The notes: generated from the sequence alone by a model not told the origin. Positions 1-8,163 are shown, counted from the stretch's first letter. The stretch: DNA of 64,000 nucleotides from Prochlorococcus sp. AG-409-N21 (GCA_003215415.1 QCKK01000003.1:38099-102098); one strand, 5' to 3'. Numbers and translations: made by a program.

Positions 1-186
1 GCACTTATATTTTTTGGTGGCACAACTCTTTTTTGGTTCTCGGTGGCACTTGCTCTTGGTGTATTGATAGGCAGTTGGTCAAGCATTGCTCTTGCGCCTT
101 CTTTATTGAGCTTCTCAAATGGAAAGAATGATATAAGTCTTGATCCTGAGCAGACCACAGATAAGGAGGTTCTTGGCGTTGAATAA
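1..186 (+). CDS. secF: Protein translocase subunit SecF, C-terminal end (partial)
   Basis: The reading frame is open from base 1 and stops at 184-186, giving 61 residues of the C-terminus. The stretch FWFSVALALGVLIGSWSSIA followed by a short hydrophilic tail is the typical last membrane helix of SecF, with the conserved G-x-W-S-S-I-A pattern. SecF works with SecD beside SecYEG in the cytoplasmic and thylakoid membrane to use the proton gradient in late steps of protein export. The N-terminal part lies outside the window, presumably with secD upstream. The assignment rests on this short but characteristic piece. Confidence 0.8.
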   Translation, partial: ALIFFGGTTLFWFSVALALGVLIGSWSSIALAPSLLSFSNGKNDISLDPEQTTDKEVLGVE

Positions 187-388
187 TTCAGCGCTTCCCT
201 CCAAACTTCGTAAACGTTTTATTCCACTCATACTTCTTTTATTGGCTATTTTCGATCTACGTGTTGAGATCTCTTTGTTGTTAGATCATTTTACTTTTAC
301 AGCACTAATATTTGCCATACGTAACCATCCTTTGGCCTTGAGTGTAATTCTATGTTCTCCTTTGCTTTGGAAACGCTTTGCAAATTAA
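179..388 (+). CDS. Small membrane protein of unknown function downstream of secF
   Basis: The gene encodes 69 residues if it starts at TTG 179, which overlaps the secF stop by 8 bases. That start is chosen because AAGGAGG at about 163-169 lies nine bases upstream; the frame is open further up to 140 but without a better start. The protein is basic at the N-terminus, with two hydrophobic stretches around residues 12-30 and 37-60, so it is likely membrane-bound. The overlap suggests translational coupling to secF. I do not recognise the family. Confidence 0.5.
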   Translation: MNNSALPSKLRKRFIPLILLLLAIFDLRVEISLLLDHFTFTALIFAIRNHPLALSVILCSPLLWKRFAN

Positions 389-454
389 TAATTAGCATTT
401 GGTACGAGTAGCCTATTAAATATGTCGTTTAACTATCCTATTAGATTCTATCCA

Positions 455-1534
455 TCAAGGAGATAACCTTTCTTTTCTCAGGGTATTTAAAAGGTCTTTT
501 ATTAGAATTTCTTTTACAAATACTTGAATTACCACTGCCAATGGAAGTGCCAATAAAAGGCCTAAAGGACCAAATATTACAGTAAATATGAATTGCGCTG
601 TAAGGGTTAGGCCAGGTAATAATTTAACTTGTCGATGCATTACAGATGGAGTTATCAAATAGCTTTCTAGATTTTGAATGATTACATAAAGTCCAACTAC
701 TGCTAATGCTTTCCATGGAGCATCTAATAGGGCAACTGAGACAGGGAAAATTGTACTTATTGCTGGGCCTAGGTTGGGAATTACATTTAGTATTCCTGCT
801 AGAAGTGCATTTGCAATTACTAACTTTACGCCTAGCAATGATAGTCCTATTCCGGCAAGTACTGCTACACAAAGTGAACTAATCAGAACTCCAATCATCC
901 AACTCGTTAATGCATCTCCACATTTATCAAGAATGTATCCTGCCCTTCTTCTGTAAAACGAAGGGAAAAGAAGTATGGCTACTTCTCTATAAGAATTTGG
1001 TTGGAAGGAAATCATTAATGTTACGGCCATTATAAACAAGATTTGGAGAAATCCATTCCCAATATTGCTAGCGAACCCCAGTAATCTTTTTATGCCATCA
1101 CTTAGTCCCGAGGCAAGAGTTGTCCCGTCAGGAATTGGGTTAAATTCGCTGGGTAGAAGCCTTTTGTCCCATATTCCGCTTGGGTTGTCTCCATAAACAA
1201 TGTCAGACATTTGGTCAATACTTCCTATTGATAGCTCCCAGAGCTTTCTTGCAGCTGTAGGTAGTTGCATTAGCAATTGCTGGAATTCCTCTGTAAATGG
1301 AGGAACGACAATTGCTAGGAATACGCCAAGTATTAATAAAAGTCCTGATAAACAGATAACTAATGCCAATGTTCTTGGCATCTTTATTTTTGTTCTAAGT
1401 TGATCAACTAATGTACAAACTGCCATAGCAAGAACTATTCCTGCAAATAATTGAATAAGTATTTCTTTTAAACTCCATAGCAGTATTAATACTGCTATTA
1501 GCACTGCCAATCCGAGCCAATTAGAAAATTTCAC
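455..1534 (-). CDS. AI-2E / PerM family transporter
   Basis: The 359-residue protein has the layout of the AI-2E exporter (PerM, UPF0118) family: two or three N-terminal helices, a soluble-looking central segment of about 120 residues, then four or five C-terminal helices. The C-terminal block around residues 240-300 contains the family-type pattern G-x-L-N-V-I-P-N-L-G-P and then a Q-N-L-E-S-Y-L-I-T-P motif. Members export small molecules or use ion gradients; the substrate in picocyanobacteria is not known. The length is normal for the family. It ends 31 bases from psb28 on the same strand and may be transcribed with it. Confidence 0.85.
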   Translation of the reverse strand: MKFSNWLGLAVLIAVLILLWSLKEILIQLFAGIVLAMAVCTLVDQLRTKIKMPRTLALVICLSGLLLILGVFLAIVVPPFTEEFQQLLMQLPTAARKLWELSIGSIDQMSDIVYGDNPSGIWDKRLLPSEFNPIPDGTTLASGLSDGIKRLLGFASNIGNGFLQILFIMAVTLMISFQPNSYREVAILLFPSFYRRRAGYILDKCGDALTSWMIGVLISSLCVAVLAGIGLSLLGVKLVIANALLAGILNVIPNLGPAISTIFPVSVALLDAPWKALAVVGLYVIIQNLESYLITPSVMHRQVKLLPGLTLTAQFIFTVIFGPLGLLLALPLAVVIQVFVKEILIKDLLNTLRKERLSP

Positions 1535-1564
1535 TAGTTAAGTGCAATAAGCGAAGGACTGAAT

Positions 1565-1918
1565 TCAACTTTCTGAATATCCAAGTCCATGAGTGTCTGC
1601 ATAACGTTTAGCAAAGCGCATGAATCGCTCAAACTCAATGTCAGATTTCCATACATACGTTGCTTCCAGGGCGTTCGGACTTCCATTGACAAATCTTGCT
1701 TTTATTTCTCGAGTAGATATTTCCCCCTCTTCATCAATCATTCGCATCCCAGTAATTTCGCCTAGTAATTCATTCGCAAGTGCTTCTGGTTGTTCAAAGT
1801 AGAAGATGGCTTGTCCAGTGTTGCCATCTTTGCTCCTGGTTAGTCGTATCTCTGGTATGCACTCTTCATCTACACCTCGAAAGAACTGAATCGCCGAAAT
1901 TGAGTTGGCTTTATTCAT
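1565..1918 (-). CDS. psb28: Photosystem II assembly protein Psb28
   Basis: The 117-residue protein matches Psb28 over its whole length: an N-terminal I-Q-F-F-R-G-V-D-E motif, a central block with strands ending in [11 protein letters not shown], and the C-terminal [17 protein letters not shown] motif. Psb28 binds transiently to photosystem II assembly intermediates at the stromal face near CP47 and is not part of the mature complex. Size and motifs leave little doubt. It lies between mnmH and the PerM-like gene on the same strand with short gaps. Confidence 0.95.
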   Translation of the reverse strand: MNKANSISAIQFFRGVDEECIPEIRLTRSKDGNTGQAIFYFEQPEALANELLGEITGMRMIDEEGEISTREIKARFVNGSPNALEATYVWKSDIEFERFMRFAKRYADTHGLGYSES

Positions 1919-1974
1919 GAATTATTGCGTTAAAAATTAGATTTTAAGGGCAGATCTCAACCAAACGTGAAAGT

Positions 1975-3045
1975 TTATGCAGAAACAACTTTTTGATCAA
2001 TCATTTTTTTGCAGGATTCTTCAATGCTCAAACCTGTCAAATCGATACTTTGTCTTTGGGCTGAGCGCTTTAGTTCATCATCGTAACAACGATCGTAGTA
2101 ATCAAGCATTGCCATACAGGCCTCTGACCAGTTTCTGTTCTCTATTGCCTTAATTGCTTGTTGAGTTCTTTGTGGACCAAGTCTGCGACTTATCCTCAAG
2201 GTTGCTTCTGTCAACTGTTTAGGTTCGTTAAGGCTATATACATTTACCAATTGATTCAGGCGTTCGTTAAGCGATCTCTTTATTTCCACCACAGGAGCGA
2301 TTTTCATTTGATTGAAAAGTGCTTGGGGGATTCTGCAAGTGCCAAGATTTGCGCTTTCTGCTTCTAACCAAATTTCCTTTGCAGAATTAGCTTTGCTGAT
2401 TTGAAGGGCTTCTGCAAGTTTGTTTTCGTAATGTTCATTGGTTGGCTGCTTTGGCAGACCAAGTCCGCCAAAGCTGCTTCCACGATGATGCGCAAGCCCT
2501 TCTAGGTCGATTGTTGGGATACCTTTTTGTTCAAATTGCTTAAGAAGATCTGTTTTTCCTGTACCAGTTCGTCCACCTAAAAGTTTGATTGGTAATTTCT
2601 TGTCAAAAGTTTCTAAGACCCAGTGCCTGTAACTCTTGTACCCACCTTCCAACAAAACAATTTGGATATCTTCGAATAAATCAGCAAGCCATGCAAAGCT
2701 TGAGGATCGCATACCACCCCTCCAGCAATAAACCCTGAGTTGATTTGAGCAATTAAAAAGTATTGTTTTATTTTTATGCTTTGACAGTCTTTTTAAATCC
2801 TCTCTGATTCTTTGAATTGACCCACCTACATACTGGATTCCAAGAAGTATTGCCTTTTCTCTATCATCTTGCTTATAGGTGGTTCCTATCTTTGCCCTTT
2901 GTTCATTGCTGAATATCGGAATGTTGATTGCACCAGGCCAATGCCCCTGAGCGAACTCCGCCGGACTTCGCACATCGACCAATTGACCTTTAGTCTTTCG
3001 AAAATCGTCAATTTTGGAAGGAGGTGCAATACCCATGCCTGACAT
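1975..3045 (-). CDS. mnmH: tRNA 2-selenouridine/geranyl-2-thiouridine synthase MnmH
   Basis: The 356-residue protein has an N-terminal rhodanese domain with V-D-V-R-S-P-A-E-F and the catalytic-type Cys about residue 107 in V-Y-C-W-R-G-G-M-R-S, followed by a P-loop domain with GGRTGTGKT near residues 157-165 and the family motif L-E-G-L-A-H-H-R-G-S-S-F-G. This is the two-domain layout of MnmH (SelU), which acts on 2-thiouridine at the tRNA wobble base, giving a geranylated or selenated product. No selenophosphate synthase or SelA/SelB gene is in the window, so selenium use is not shown. The start at 3045 leaves only 40 bases to divergent gun4, so the two share an upstream region. Confidence 0.92.
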   Translation of the reverse strand: MSGMGIAPPSKIDDFRKTKGQLVDVRSPAEFAQGHWPGAINIPIFSNEQRAKIGTTYKQDDREKAILLGIQYVGGSIQRIREDLKRLSKHKNKTILFNCSNQLRVYCWRGGMRSSSFAWLADLFEDIQIVLLEGGYKSYRHWVLETFDKKLPIKLLGGRTGTGKTDLLKQFEQKGIPTIDLEGLAHHRGSSFGGLGLPKQPTNEHYENKLAEALQISKANSAKEIWLEAESANLGTCRIPQALFNQMKIAPVVEIKRSLNERLNQLVNVYSLNEPKQLTEATLRISRRLGPQRTQQAIKAIENRNWSEACMAMLDYYDRCYDDELKRSAQRQSIDLTGLSIEESCKKMIDQKVVSA

Positions 3046-3085
3046 AGTGGCTCAATGCCGAACAATTTGAGATCGGTTGTTATTC

Positions 3086-3802
3086 ATGCTCTCCGATACT
3101 TCTTCTTCTAACAACCTCAATATTGAGAACTTGCTTGAAAAGTTCTCTACAGGTACAGCACGTCAAAAACGAAGCCTTATTTCGGAAATTGAAAACCAAT
3201 CTGAAAGCCTTTCTAATTTGGGTGCTTCACTTTTGGAGACCTTTGACCCCGATGGTGATGATTGGGCTGCTGGTTGGCTTTTGCAGGTTTTGAGGAGGCA
3301 TCAACCCAATGAATTAATTTTTCTCCTTGAAGAGCATTCAGGTTGTTGGTTTTCTGCTCCTTCATCAAAAGGAATTGATTACAAACAGCTCCAAGAGCAT
3401 TTGCTGTATGAGCGCTATGAAGAGGCGGATCTCTTTACAAATTCAATTCTACGAGAACTAGCCGGACCAGAAGCAGTCAAAAGAGGTTACGTATATTTTA
3501 GTGAAGTGCCTTCAATTGCGGCAAAAGATCTTGAGACTATCGATCGACTTTGGACCGCTTACTCACAGGGCAAGTTTGGTTTCTCTAAACAAGCTCGTTC
3601 GTTGAAGGCTTTAGGTGGTCGTTATGACAGGCTTTGGCCAAGGATTGGTTGGAAAAAAGATGGGGTTTGGACAAGATATCCGGGATCTTTTACTTGGTCT
3701 TTAGAAGCCCCAGAAGGCCACATGCCCCTTGTTAATCAACTGAGAGGTGTTCGACTTATGGATGCATTGCTGAGTCATCCTTCAATTGCAGCAAGGGTTT
3801 GA
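3086..3802 (+). CDS. gun4: GUN4 domain protein, activator of Mg-chelatase
   Basis: Starting at ATG 3086 the protein has 238 residues, the normal cyanobacterial GUN4 length. An N-terminal helical bundle of about 85 residues is followed by the GUN4 core from about residue 90: Y-x-x-L-x-x-H-L-x-x-x-x-Y-E-E-A-D, a central D-x-x-T-I-D-R-L-W-T-A-Y-S-x-G-x-F-G-F-S motif and an R-I-G-W-K-K-D-G-x-W block. GUN4 binds protoporphyrin IX and Mg-protoporphyrin and stimulates ChlH in chlorophyll synthesis. An in-frame TTG at 3077 could extend it by three residues but the ATG is simpler. It is divergent from mnmH. Confidence 0.92.
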   Translation: MLSDTSSSNNLNIENLLEKFSTGTARQKRSLISEIENQSESLSNLGASLLETFDPDGDDWAAGWLLQVLRRHQPNELIFLLEEHSGCWFSAPSSKGIDYKQLQEHLLYERYEEADLFTNSILRELAGPEAVKRGYVYFSEVPSIAAKDLETIDRLWTAYSQGKFGFSKQARSLKALGGRYDRLWPRIGWKKDGVWTRYPGSFTWSLEAPEGHMPLVNQLRGVRLMDALLSHPSIAARV

Positions 3803-3925
3803 CATTTGAACTATTCCACGCCAATAAGACATTCGATCAATTCCAGGGTATGTTCAAATTACTCTTATTGCTGATTAATAGCTTTTGGAGTCCGTTTAGG
3901 CATCAATCCCTTAGTGGGAATTCAG

Positions 3926-4357
3926 ATGTTTAGTTGGTCTGATTTCAATCTGCCTTCAACTCTCCACCTTTCACCATGGCTGGAGATATTAATGGAGCCT
4001 GTAAGTTCCTCTCAAGCCATAGAAAGGGTTCAACTTGGCCTTCAGGAAGCATTGGTTAATGCTGTTCGACATGGGAATGGAGGTGATCCGGGCAAATCTT
4101 TAAGAGTAAGAAGAATACTTACTCCAAATTGGATGATTTGGCAGGTCCAAGATCAAGGACCAGGAGTACCTCTTCATGCACGTGCTGGTCGTTTACCTTG
4201 TCAACAAGATGCAAATAGCGGTCGTGGGTTATTTCTTATATATGAATGTTTTGATGACGTTAGATGGAGTCGAAGGGGCAATAGGTTACAACTTGCATGT
4301 AGGCGTGCAGAATCCTCTTTTAACGAGGACAGCCAGGATCCTTTACTTCACGCTTAA
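3926..4357 (+). CDS. RsbW-type anti-sigma factor / ATP-binding regulatory protein
   Basis: This is a 143-residue single-domain GHKL ATPase. The N box is L-Q-E-A-L-V-N-A-V-R-H-G-N (about residues 42-54), the G1 box is Q-V-Q-D-Q-G-P-G-V-P, and the G2 box is S-G-R-G-L-F-L-I. There is no histidine-kinase phosphoacceptor domain, which fits the HATPase_c_2 serine kinases and anti-sigma factors related to RsbW and SpoIIAB. The likely role is control of an alternative sigma factor through a partner-switch, but the target is not visible. A GTG at 3914 could add four residues. Its 3' end overlaps the convergent gene at 4320-4357. Confidence 0.8.
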   Translation: MFSWSDFNLPSTLHLSPWLEILMEPVSSSQAIERVQLGLQEALVNAVRHGNGGDPGKSLRVRRILTPNWMIWQVQDQGPGVPLHARAGRLPCQQDANSGRGLFLIYECFDDVRWSRRGNRLQLACRRAESSFNEDSQDPLLHA

Positions 4358-4571
4358 GCCACCTAATTGCTTGTTTCGATAGTTCCTCTATGTCAGATGA
4401 CTCTCCTTGATGCAAAAGTTGAACTATTGCAGATGCCAATAGCTCTGCTGCCCTGATTTCTGAGTCATTTTTAAATTCATGCCAATTTTTGTCATTTAAT
4501 TTAAGTTCAGAATGTAGTTCAATCGCCATTCGCTTAGCTTTCTCTGACCATTTTGACTTTTTTGCTTTCAT
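4320..4571 (-). CDS. Conserved small picocyanobacterial protein
   Basis: The 83-residue protein is helical and charged, with a W near the N-terminus, an A-A-E-L-L-A-S-A-I-V-Q-L-L core and a W-L-K-R-E-V-K-D-P-G-C-P tail. I associate this tail with a small conserved protein family of marine Synechococcus and Prochlorococcus; no function is known to me. The last 38 bases overlap the end of the convergent anti-sigma gene, so the two messages share an antisense 3' region. Confidence 0.75.
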   Translation of the reverse strand: MKAKKSKWSEKAKRMAIELHSELKLNDKNWHEFKNDSEIRAAELLASAIVQLLHQGESSDIEELSKQAIRWLKREVKDPGCPR

Positions 4572-4791
4572 ATAAAAAAGTTAAACTTAGTTGCTTACAG
4601 TATTTGGCATGAATAATCAATTTTAACCAGATCTCCTTAAAAATTAATTATTAAGCTATGATTTTAGAAAAAAAATATGATAATCGGCTGATTTCGAGTG
4701 CATTGTTAAGTCATTTAGTTGATTGAGTAATACTTCTCATCGCTTTTGCAAACCCTCTTCGCTTAAATCTATATGTCGCCTTTCATCCAAG

Positions 4792-4998
4792 ATGCTAAGA
4801 GTTCTTTGTCGGGCAATGCTACAGGCCTCAACATCCTATTATGGAGATAGCATTGGTTTAGCACCAATTGCATTGGTTTCAAGGCAATCCACCTCAAGAC
4901 TGATCAATCCTTCCAAAGATGCAAATCAAAGTGATTTCTGGGAAGAAGAATGTAAAGAGCATCCTACCCGAGTTGCATGTTTAGCATATGAAAACTAG
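4792..4998 (+). CDS. Small protein with CP12-like C-terminal motif
   Basis: From ATG 4792 the protein has 68 residues; a TTG at 4723 would add 23. The last 18 residues read E-E-E-C-K-E-H-P-T-R-V-A-C-L-A-Y-E-N. This is the CP12 C-terminal signature C-x-E-[NH]-P-x4-C-x2-Y-[ED]-[DN], the redox cysteine pair that docks into glyceraldehyde-3-phosphate dehydrogenase. The N-terminal cysteine pair and the AWD-VEEL core of full CP12 are missing. By inference it may bind GAPDH without recruiting phosphoribulokinase. The N-terminal 40 residues are unrecognised. The gene stands alone with gaps on both sides. Confidence 0.55.
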   Translation: MLRVLCRAMLQASTSYYGDSIGLAPIALVSRQSTSRLINPSKDANQSDFWEEECKEHPTRVACLAYEN

Positions 4999-5098
4999 TT
5001 AGTGAAAATAAACATTAAAGTTAAGGCTTATTTAGCTTGATATATTAATTACATTTGTCAAAGAATTTATCCCAATCAGTACTTCTCTAAGTTAAATT

Positions 5099-5383
5099 AT
5101 GAGATCATTCTTTTATACTTCAGCATTTATTTCCTTTACTTTAGGTTTAATTTGTCCTTTAAATGCCAATGCTGAATATTGGCTTGTGATAGGAAGTTAT
5201 CGACAAGGACCTGGTAGCAAACCATCTGTGAGTGGGATCACAAGTCCTTCTTTGTCTGCAATCCCTATGGACACTCTCGCGGAGTGCCAAAAAGCTGGTC
5301 AAAAGATTTCTGATGAAATATACAAGCCAGTTTGGCAATTTGATAATCGATGGACTTGTGTTTCAGGTGGAAGAAGTCTTTGA
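5099..5383 (+). CDS. Small secreted protein, unknown function
   Basis: The 94-residue protein starts with a clear Sec signal peptide: a basic start, a hydrophobic core to about residue 20, then an A-N-A cleavage site before E-Y-W-L-V. The mature part of about 69 residues holds two cysteines (one in A-E-C-Q-K-A, one in W-T-C-V-S-G) that could form a disulfide in the periplasm or thylakoid lumen. The pattern W-x-F-D-N-R-W-T-C occurs in short exported proteins of picocyanobacteria as far as I recall, but no function is known to me. Confidence 0.65.
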   Translation: MRSFFYTSAFISFTLGLICPLNANAEYWLVIGSYRQGPGSKPSVSGITSPSLSAIPMDTLAECQKAGQKISDEIYKPVWQFDNRWTCVSGGRSL

Positions 5384-5468
5384 ACTTAGCCTCCTAAGGA
5401 TTTCTGGGATCCTTATCAATATTAAGAATGATATTTAAAAAGTTAAAGTTTTAACCCGATCTAACACC

Positions 5469-5723
5469 TTGCTGAAAACCACCCTTTCTGCTTTTATGCA
5501 AAATATGCTTACTGTTGTTATGAATAAGTATTGGCCTCAAAGAGCTGTTGCAATAGGCTTTGCTAATAATAATAGTGAAAAAGACGCTACTGAGAATCCA
5601 TTGACTTATTTTAGTAGGTCTTACAAGAATGATAATAATTTAGAAAATAAAGCCTCTCAACATACTCTCGATTTTCATTGGGCAAACCGTAGATTCGAAG
5701 AATATAGAGAAATCTTTGCTTAA
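5469..5723 (+). CDS. Hypothetical small protein
   Basis: The open frame gives 84 residues from TTG 5469, or 75 from ATG 5496. It is polar and asparagine-rich in the middle and ends in D-F-H-W-A-N-R-R-F-E-E-Y-R-E-I-F-A, which looks like a helix. There is no signal peptide or known motif. Support is only that the frame is open for its whole length with a coherent end, in a region with few other candidates. It may be spurious. Confidence 0.35.
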   Translation: MLKTTLSAFMQNMLTVVMNKYWPQRAVAIGFANNNSEKDATENPLTYFSRSYKNDNNLENKASQHTLDFHWANRRFEEYREIFA

Positions 5724-5741
5724 ATTTGCTATAAAAAGATA

Positions 5742-6233
5742 TTATTCCCGACCACCTCTTTTTATATCAAGATCAACGCGTTGAAAACCATCATCCTCAT
5801 GACAAGTAGATTGCCATCCTTTTTTAACTGCTCGTGAAGGACATTCATTTGAGTAATATGCTCGTTTAGGTTGATCATTACTAGACCATTGCAAGGTATT
5901 ATTTATAAATAAGCTCTTCGAGTTACATTTCCATCCCTTACCTGTTAAATCTTTGTGTCCCTTTGATAGAAAAGGAAATTTGGAAATGCAAATTACTTTT
6001 CTACATATTCCATCTTGATCATATGCATAATTACTAGGACATGAATTTGCTATTACGTTCTTTCTATTTGCTTTATATCTTTTTTTGTAAGACCTTATGC
6101 AATCTATGTAATTATCAGTCTCTAAACAAAGTTTGTGGATATTAGAATCTAAGGTTATTAGAATGGAGAATGCAGTACTAATCGATATGAAACTAATTCC
6201 AGTTAACAATCTTTTCCCTAGATTTTTTCGCAT
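5742..6233 (-). CDS. Secreted cysteine-rich hypothetical protein
   Basis: The 163-residue protein begins with a basic N-terminus and a hydrophobic stretch (about residues 8-27), consistent with a signal peptide or membrane anchor. The exported part carries nine cysteines spread along its length (for example in K-L-C-L-E-T, D-C-I-R-S, N-S-C-P-S-N, G-I-C-R-K-V-I-C, W-K-C-N-S, E-C-P-S-R and S-T-C-H-E), suggesting several disulfides. It is lysine-rich and basic. I do not recognise the family. It is convergent with the preceding small gene. Confidence 0.6.
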   Translation of the reverse strand: MRKNLGKRLLTGISFISISTAFSILITLDSNIHKLCLETDNYIDCIRSYKKRYKANRKNVIANSCPSNYAYDQDGICRKVICISKFPFLSKGHKDLTGKGWKCNSKSLFINNTLQWSSNDQPKRAYYSNECPSRAVKKGWQSTCHEDDGFQRVDLDIKRGGRE

Positions 6234-6491
6234 GAATAAATAGTAATTACCTAATTATTCTGAGATTAAACCTAAGGTTGTCCTATTGCTAAACAAAGCC
6301 CACCTTTTTGATGGTTTCATGACATTGGGCTACATTGACTTAGATTTGATTCGTCTAAATGTTCTTTTAACGATTGTATTTCCATGTGAATTTAGCTGTA
6401 TCATGTGCATGTTTTTAATCCTTTTTAGTATTTGATACATTAGATTTTAATTTGACCTATAATCTACAATGAAAGAAGTAAACCTTCAATT

Positions 6492-6851
6492 ATGAATATT
6501 ACTCTATTAACCTTATTCGCTTTGATATTTACAAATCCTGCTTTGGCTGACAATCGGAAAGAAATTGCTGATTTTTGTCGACTTGAAAAAGATTTCCTTA
6601 GTTGTGAAAGAGCATATAAAGGTCTTCCTCCACTTTTACCCACTTCTACAACTATCAACATGGGCAAGAATATTCCTATAGCTATTAAGGTAATACCATT
6701 TTCATCTAATAATGATAAAAATACTAATATTCCCTATAAAGCAAGAGGGAAATCATCCAGTAAAAGGTTTTTAGAAAGGAGGAATATTAAGCCCAAGCAT
6801 AGGAGATCTTTTCTACATGAAAACTCTTGGTATGATCCTTTAGATGATTAG
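6492..6851 (+). CDS. Small secreted basic protein, unknown function
   Basis: The 119-residue protein has a typical signal peptide ending at about N-P-A-L-A-D (cleavage near residue 19). The mature N-terminus has two cysteines in F-C-R-L-E-K-D-F-L-S-C-E-R-A-Y, a spacing close to that in the secreted protein encoded at 5742-6233 (K-L-C-L-E-T-D-N-Y-I-D-C-I-R-S-Y). The rest is basic and low in hydrophobic residues. The shared C-[RL]-x-E-x-D-x-x-x-x-C-x-R-x-Y pattern suggests both belong to one family of exported proteins. Function unknown. Confidence 0.6.
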   Translation: MNITLLTLFALIFTNPALADNRKEIADFCRLEKDFLSCERAYKGLPPLLPTSTTINMGKNIPIAIKVIPFSSNNDKNTNIPYKARGKSSSKRFLERRNIKPKHRRSFLHENSWYDPLDD

Positions 6852-6874
6852 TACACTATTTATATCCTTTTCTT

Positions 6875-7237
6875 ATGAAATGGCCACCTTATAAAGCATG
6901 GACAAGTACTAGACTTCGAAATGGTTATAGGCATTTCGTGGCTATCAATTATGGGGAGGATAAGATAAAACGTTGGGCTTTAATGGTATCTGTTCTTGAT
7001 ACTAATACTTGCTTAACTATTTCCTATAAGGAATTATGTGATTTAAATGAGTGGAATATCGGTTGGCTTGATATCCCTAGGGATGAAGCCAACCCACCTC
7101 CTCCTTCTTCTAAGTCCTTACCTGATAAGGAATTTTTGGATCAATCTTCCTTAATCTTATCTGTTTCCTTAGATTCTGGTTTGGCGATACCTATTAGTAG
7201 GAATCAACTTCGACCTTGGTTTAGAGAGGATGATTAA
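6875..7237 (+). CDS. Trp-rich conserved protein (TIGR02450-like)
   Basis: The first 65 residues carry the layout of the small Trp-rich family TIGR02450: W-P-P-Y at the start, G-Y-R-H-F-x-A-I-N about residue 18, R-W-A-L-M-V-S-V-L-D and L-x-x-W-N-I-G-W-L-D-I-P. A proline/serine linker and a C-terminal extension of about 45 residues follow, giving 120 residues, longer than the usual 70 or so. The family is widespread in cyanobacteria and proteobacteria and has no known function. The start at 6875 lies 23 bases after the preceding secreted-protein gene, so the two may be co-transcribed. Confidence 0.65.
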   Translation: MKWPPYKAWTSTRLRNGYRHFVAINYGEDKIKRWALMVSVLDTNTCLTISYKELCDLNEWNIGWLDIPRDEANPPPPSSKSLPDKEFLDQSSLILSVSLDSGLAIPISRNQLRPWFREDD

Positions 7238-7403
7238 TTAATATTTGCTTTTTAAATTCTTAAACCTATTTAATTATTAGTGGATTTCCTGATTAAATCC
7301 AATCGAATTCTATGATATATCTCGAATGGCTAACAATTACTTGATAAGTTATCGTTCTCTTTGCTTGAAAGAGGTGTATCAATTCTATTTTGGCCAGTTT
7401 GTT

Positions 7404-7505
7404 ATGCCTACTCAATTTCGATCTCAAATACTTTCATTGAGTGTTTTTGCTATGGCGATTTTAGGTTTTTATACATACGCATTATTTAGCTTTCCGAAGC
7501 TATAG
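7404..7505 (+). CDS. Possible 33-residue single-span membrane protein
   Basis: A short frame beginning M-P-T-Q-F-R-S-Q and ending F-S-F-P-K-L contains one hydrophobic helix (about residues 10-28). Very small single-helix proteins of this type are common in cyanobacterial photosystems and NDH-1, but this one has no motif I can assign. No clear ribosome-binding site is seen, which is not unusual in Prochlorococcus. The support is weak. Confidence 0.35.
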   Translation: MPTQFRSQILSLSVFAMAILGFYTYALFSFPKL

Positions 7506-7559
7506 CTATGGTCATTATATAGATTTCTGCGCTAATAAGGTGTAACAGCAAGTTAGCTC

Positions 7560-7802
7560 ATGGTTTTTGAGGCTCCTTTGGTTTCTCAACTTATGGCTAG
7601 TCGCTATCTTTCAATTAGTGAAAGCACATGATGCACCTGGCGAGAGGTTGGTTATCTGAAGCAAGGTACACATTGACGCATCGTTAAACGAAATATCAAT
7701 TCAGAACAAAGAATTGAGATTCTTTACCATTTGAATTGGTGTGAGGAGGAGATGGAGTACTGGAAATCTCGCGATGCTCATATAATTTCCTATGTAGCTT
7801 AA
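7560..7802 (+). pseudogene. Decayed small gene with two in-frame TGA codons
   Basis: One reading frame runs from ATG 7560 to TAA 7800 and would encode about 80 residues, but it is broken by TGA at 7629-7631 and again at 7674-7676. The three pieces look protein-like in the same frame: M-V-F-E-A-P-L-V-S-Q-L, then C-T-W-R-E-V-G-Y-L-K-Q-G-T-H, then a C-terminal part with N-S-E-Q-R-I-E-I-L-Y-H-L-N-W-C-E-E-E-M-E-Y-W. Both stops could come from a single C-to-T or G-to-A change in an Arg or Trp codon. The parent family is not known to me. A pseudogene is the simplest reading. Confidence 0.5.
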
Positions 7803-7840
7803 AAAGCTGCTATCAAACTAAATTTAGGAAGTAGAAAAAA

Positions 7841-8017
7841 TTATTTTATTAGTTGTTCGTCCCTGCAAACCTCAATTGATGACTTAAGGATAGGGTAAAG
7901 AGACAACATTCGATTGTAATCTTCAGAATTCCTGTATCTGGCAGCTTCTTTCCTATAGTGAGCTTCAGTATTCATTTGGTGAAGACCACCAGAACCTTCA
8001 AAATAGAGATTTTCCAT
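7841..8017 (-). CDS. Conserved-looking 58-residue protein
   Basis: This short open frame begins M-E-N-L-Y-F-E-G-S-G-G-L-H-Q-M and continues N-T-E-A-H-Y-R-K-E-A-A-R-Y-R, a charged amphipathic helix, before a C-terminal L-S-L-Y-P-I-L-K-S-S-I-E segment. A GGGGAA stretch just upstream of the ATG at 8017 could serve as a ribosome-binding site. Codon use and composition look like a real small protein. I do not recognise the family. It faces the decayed gene at 7560-7802. Confidence 0.5.
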   Translation of the reverse strand: MENLYFEGSGGLHQMNTEAHYRKEAARYRNSEDYNRMLSLYPILKSSIEVCRDEQLIK

Positions 8018-8163
8018 TTCCCCAAAAACATGGAATTAATTACCTGATACATACAAATGGACATTGATATCAATTAATACATAATTTCTATAGATTTAAG
8101 GTTATATTTTGCATTAAAAATGTCAGAAACCGATCAAAACTAGAGGTCGATATTTAATTCTAG

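Noticed and set aside
7560..7802. Selenoprotein with two TGA codons, suggested by mnmH in the window
   Set aside because: No SelA, SelB, SelD or tRNA-Sec is seen, no clear SECIS-like hairpin was noticed, and MnmH acts on tRNA wobble bases rather than on TGA decoding.
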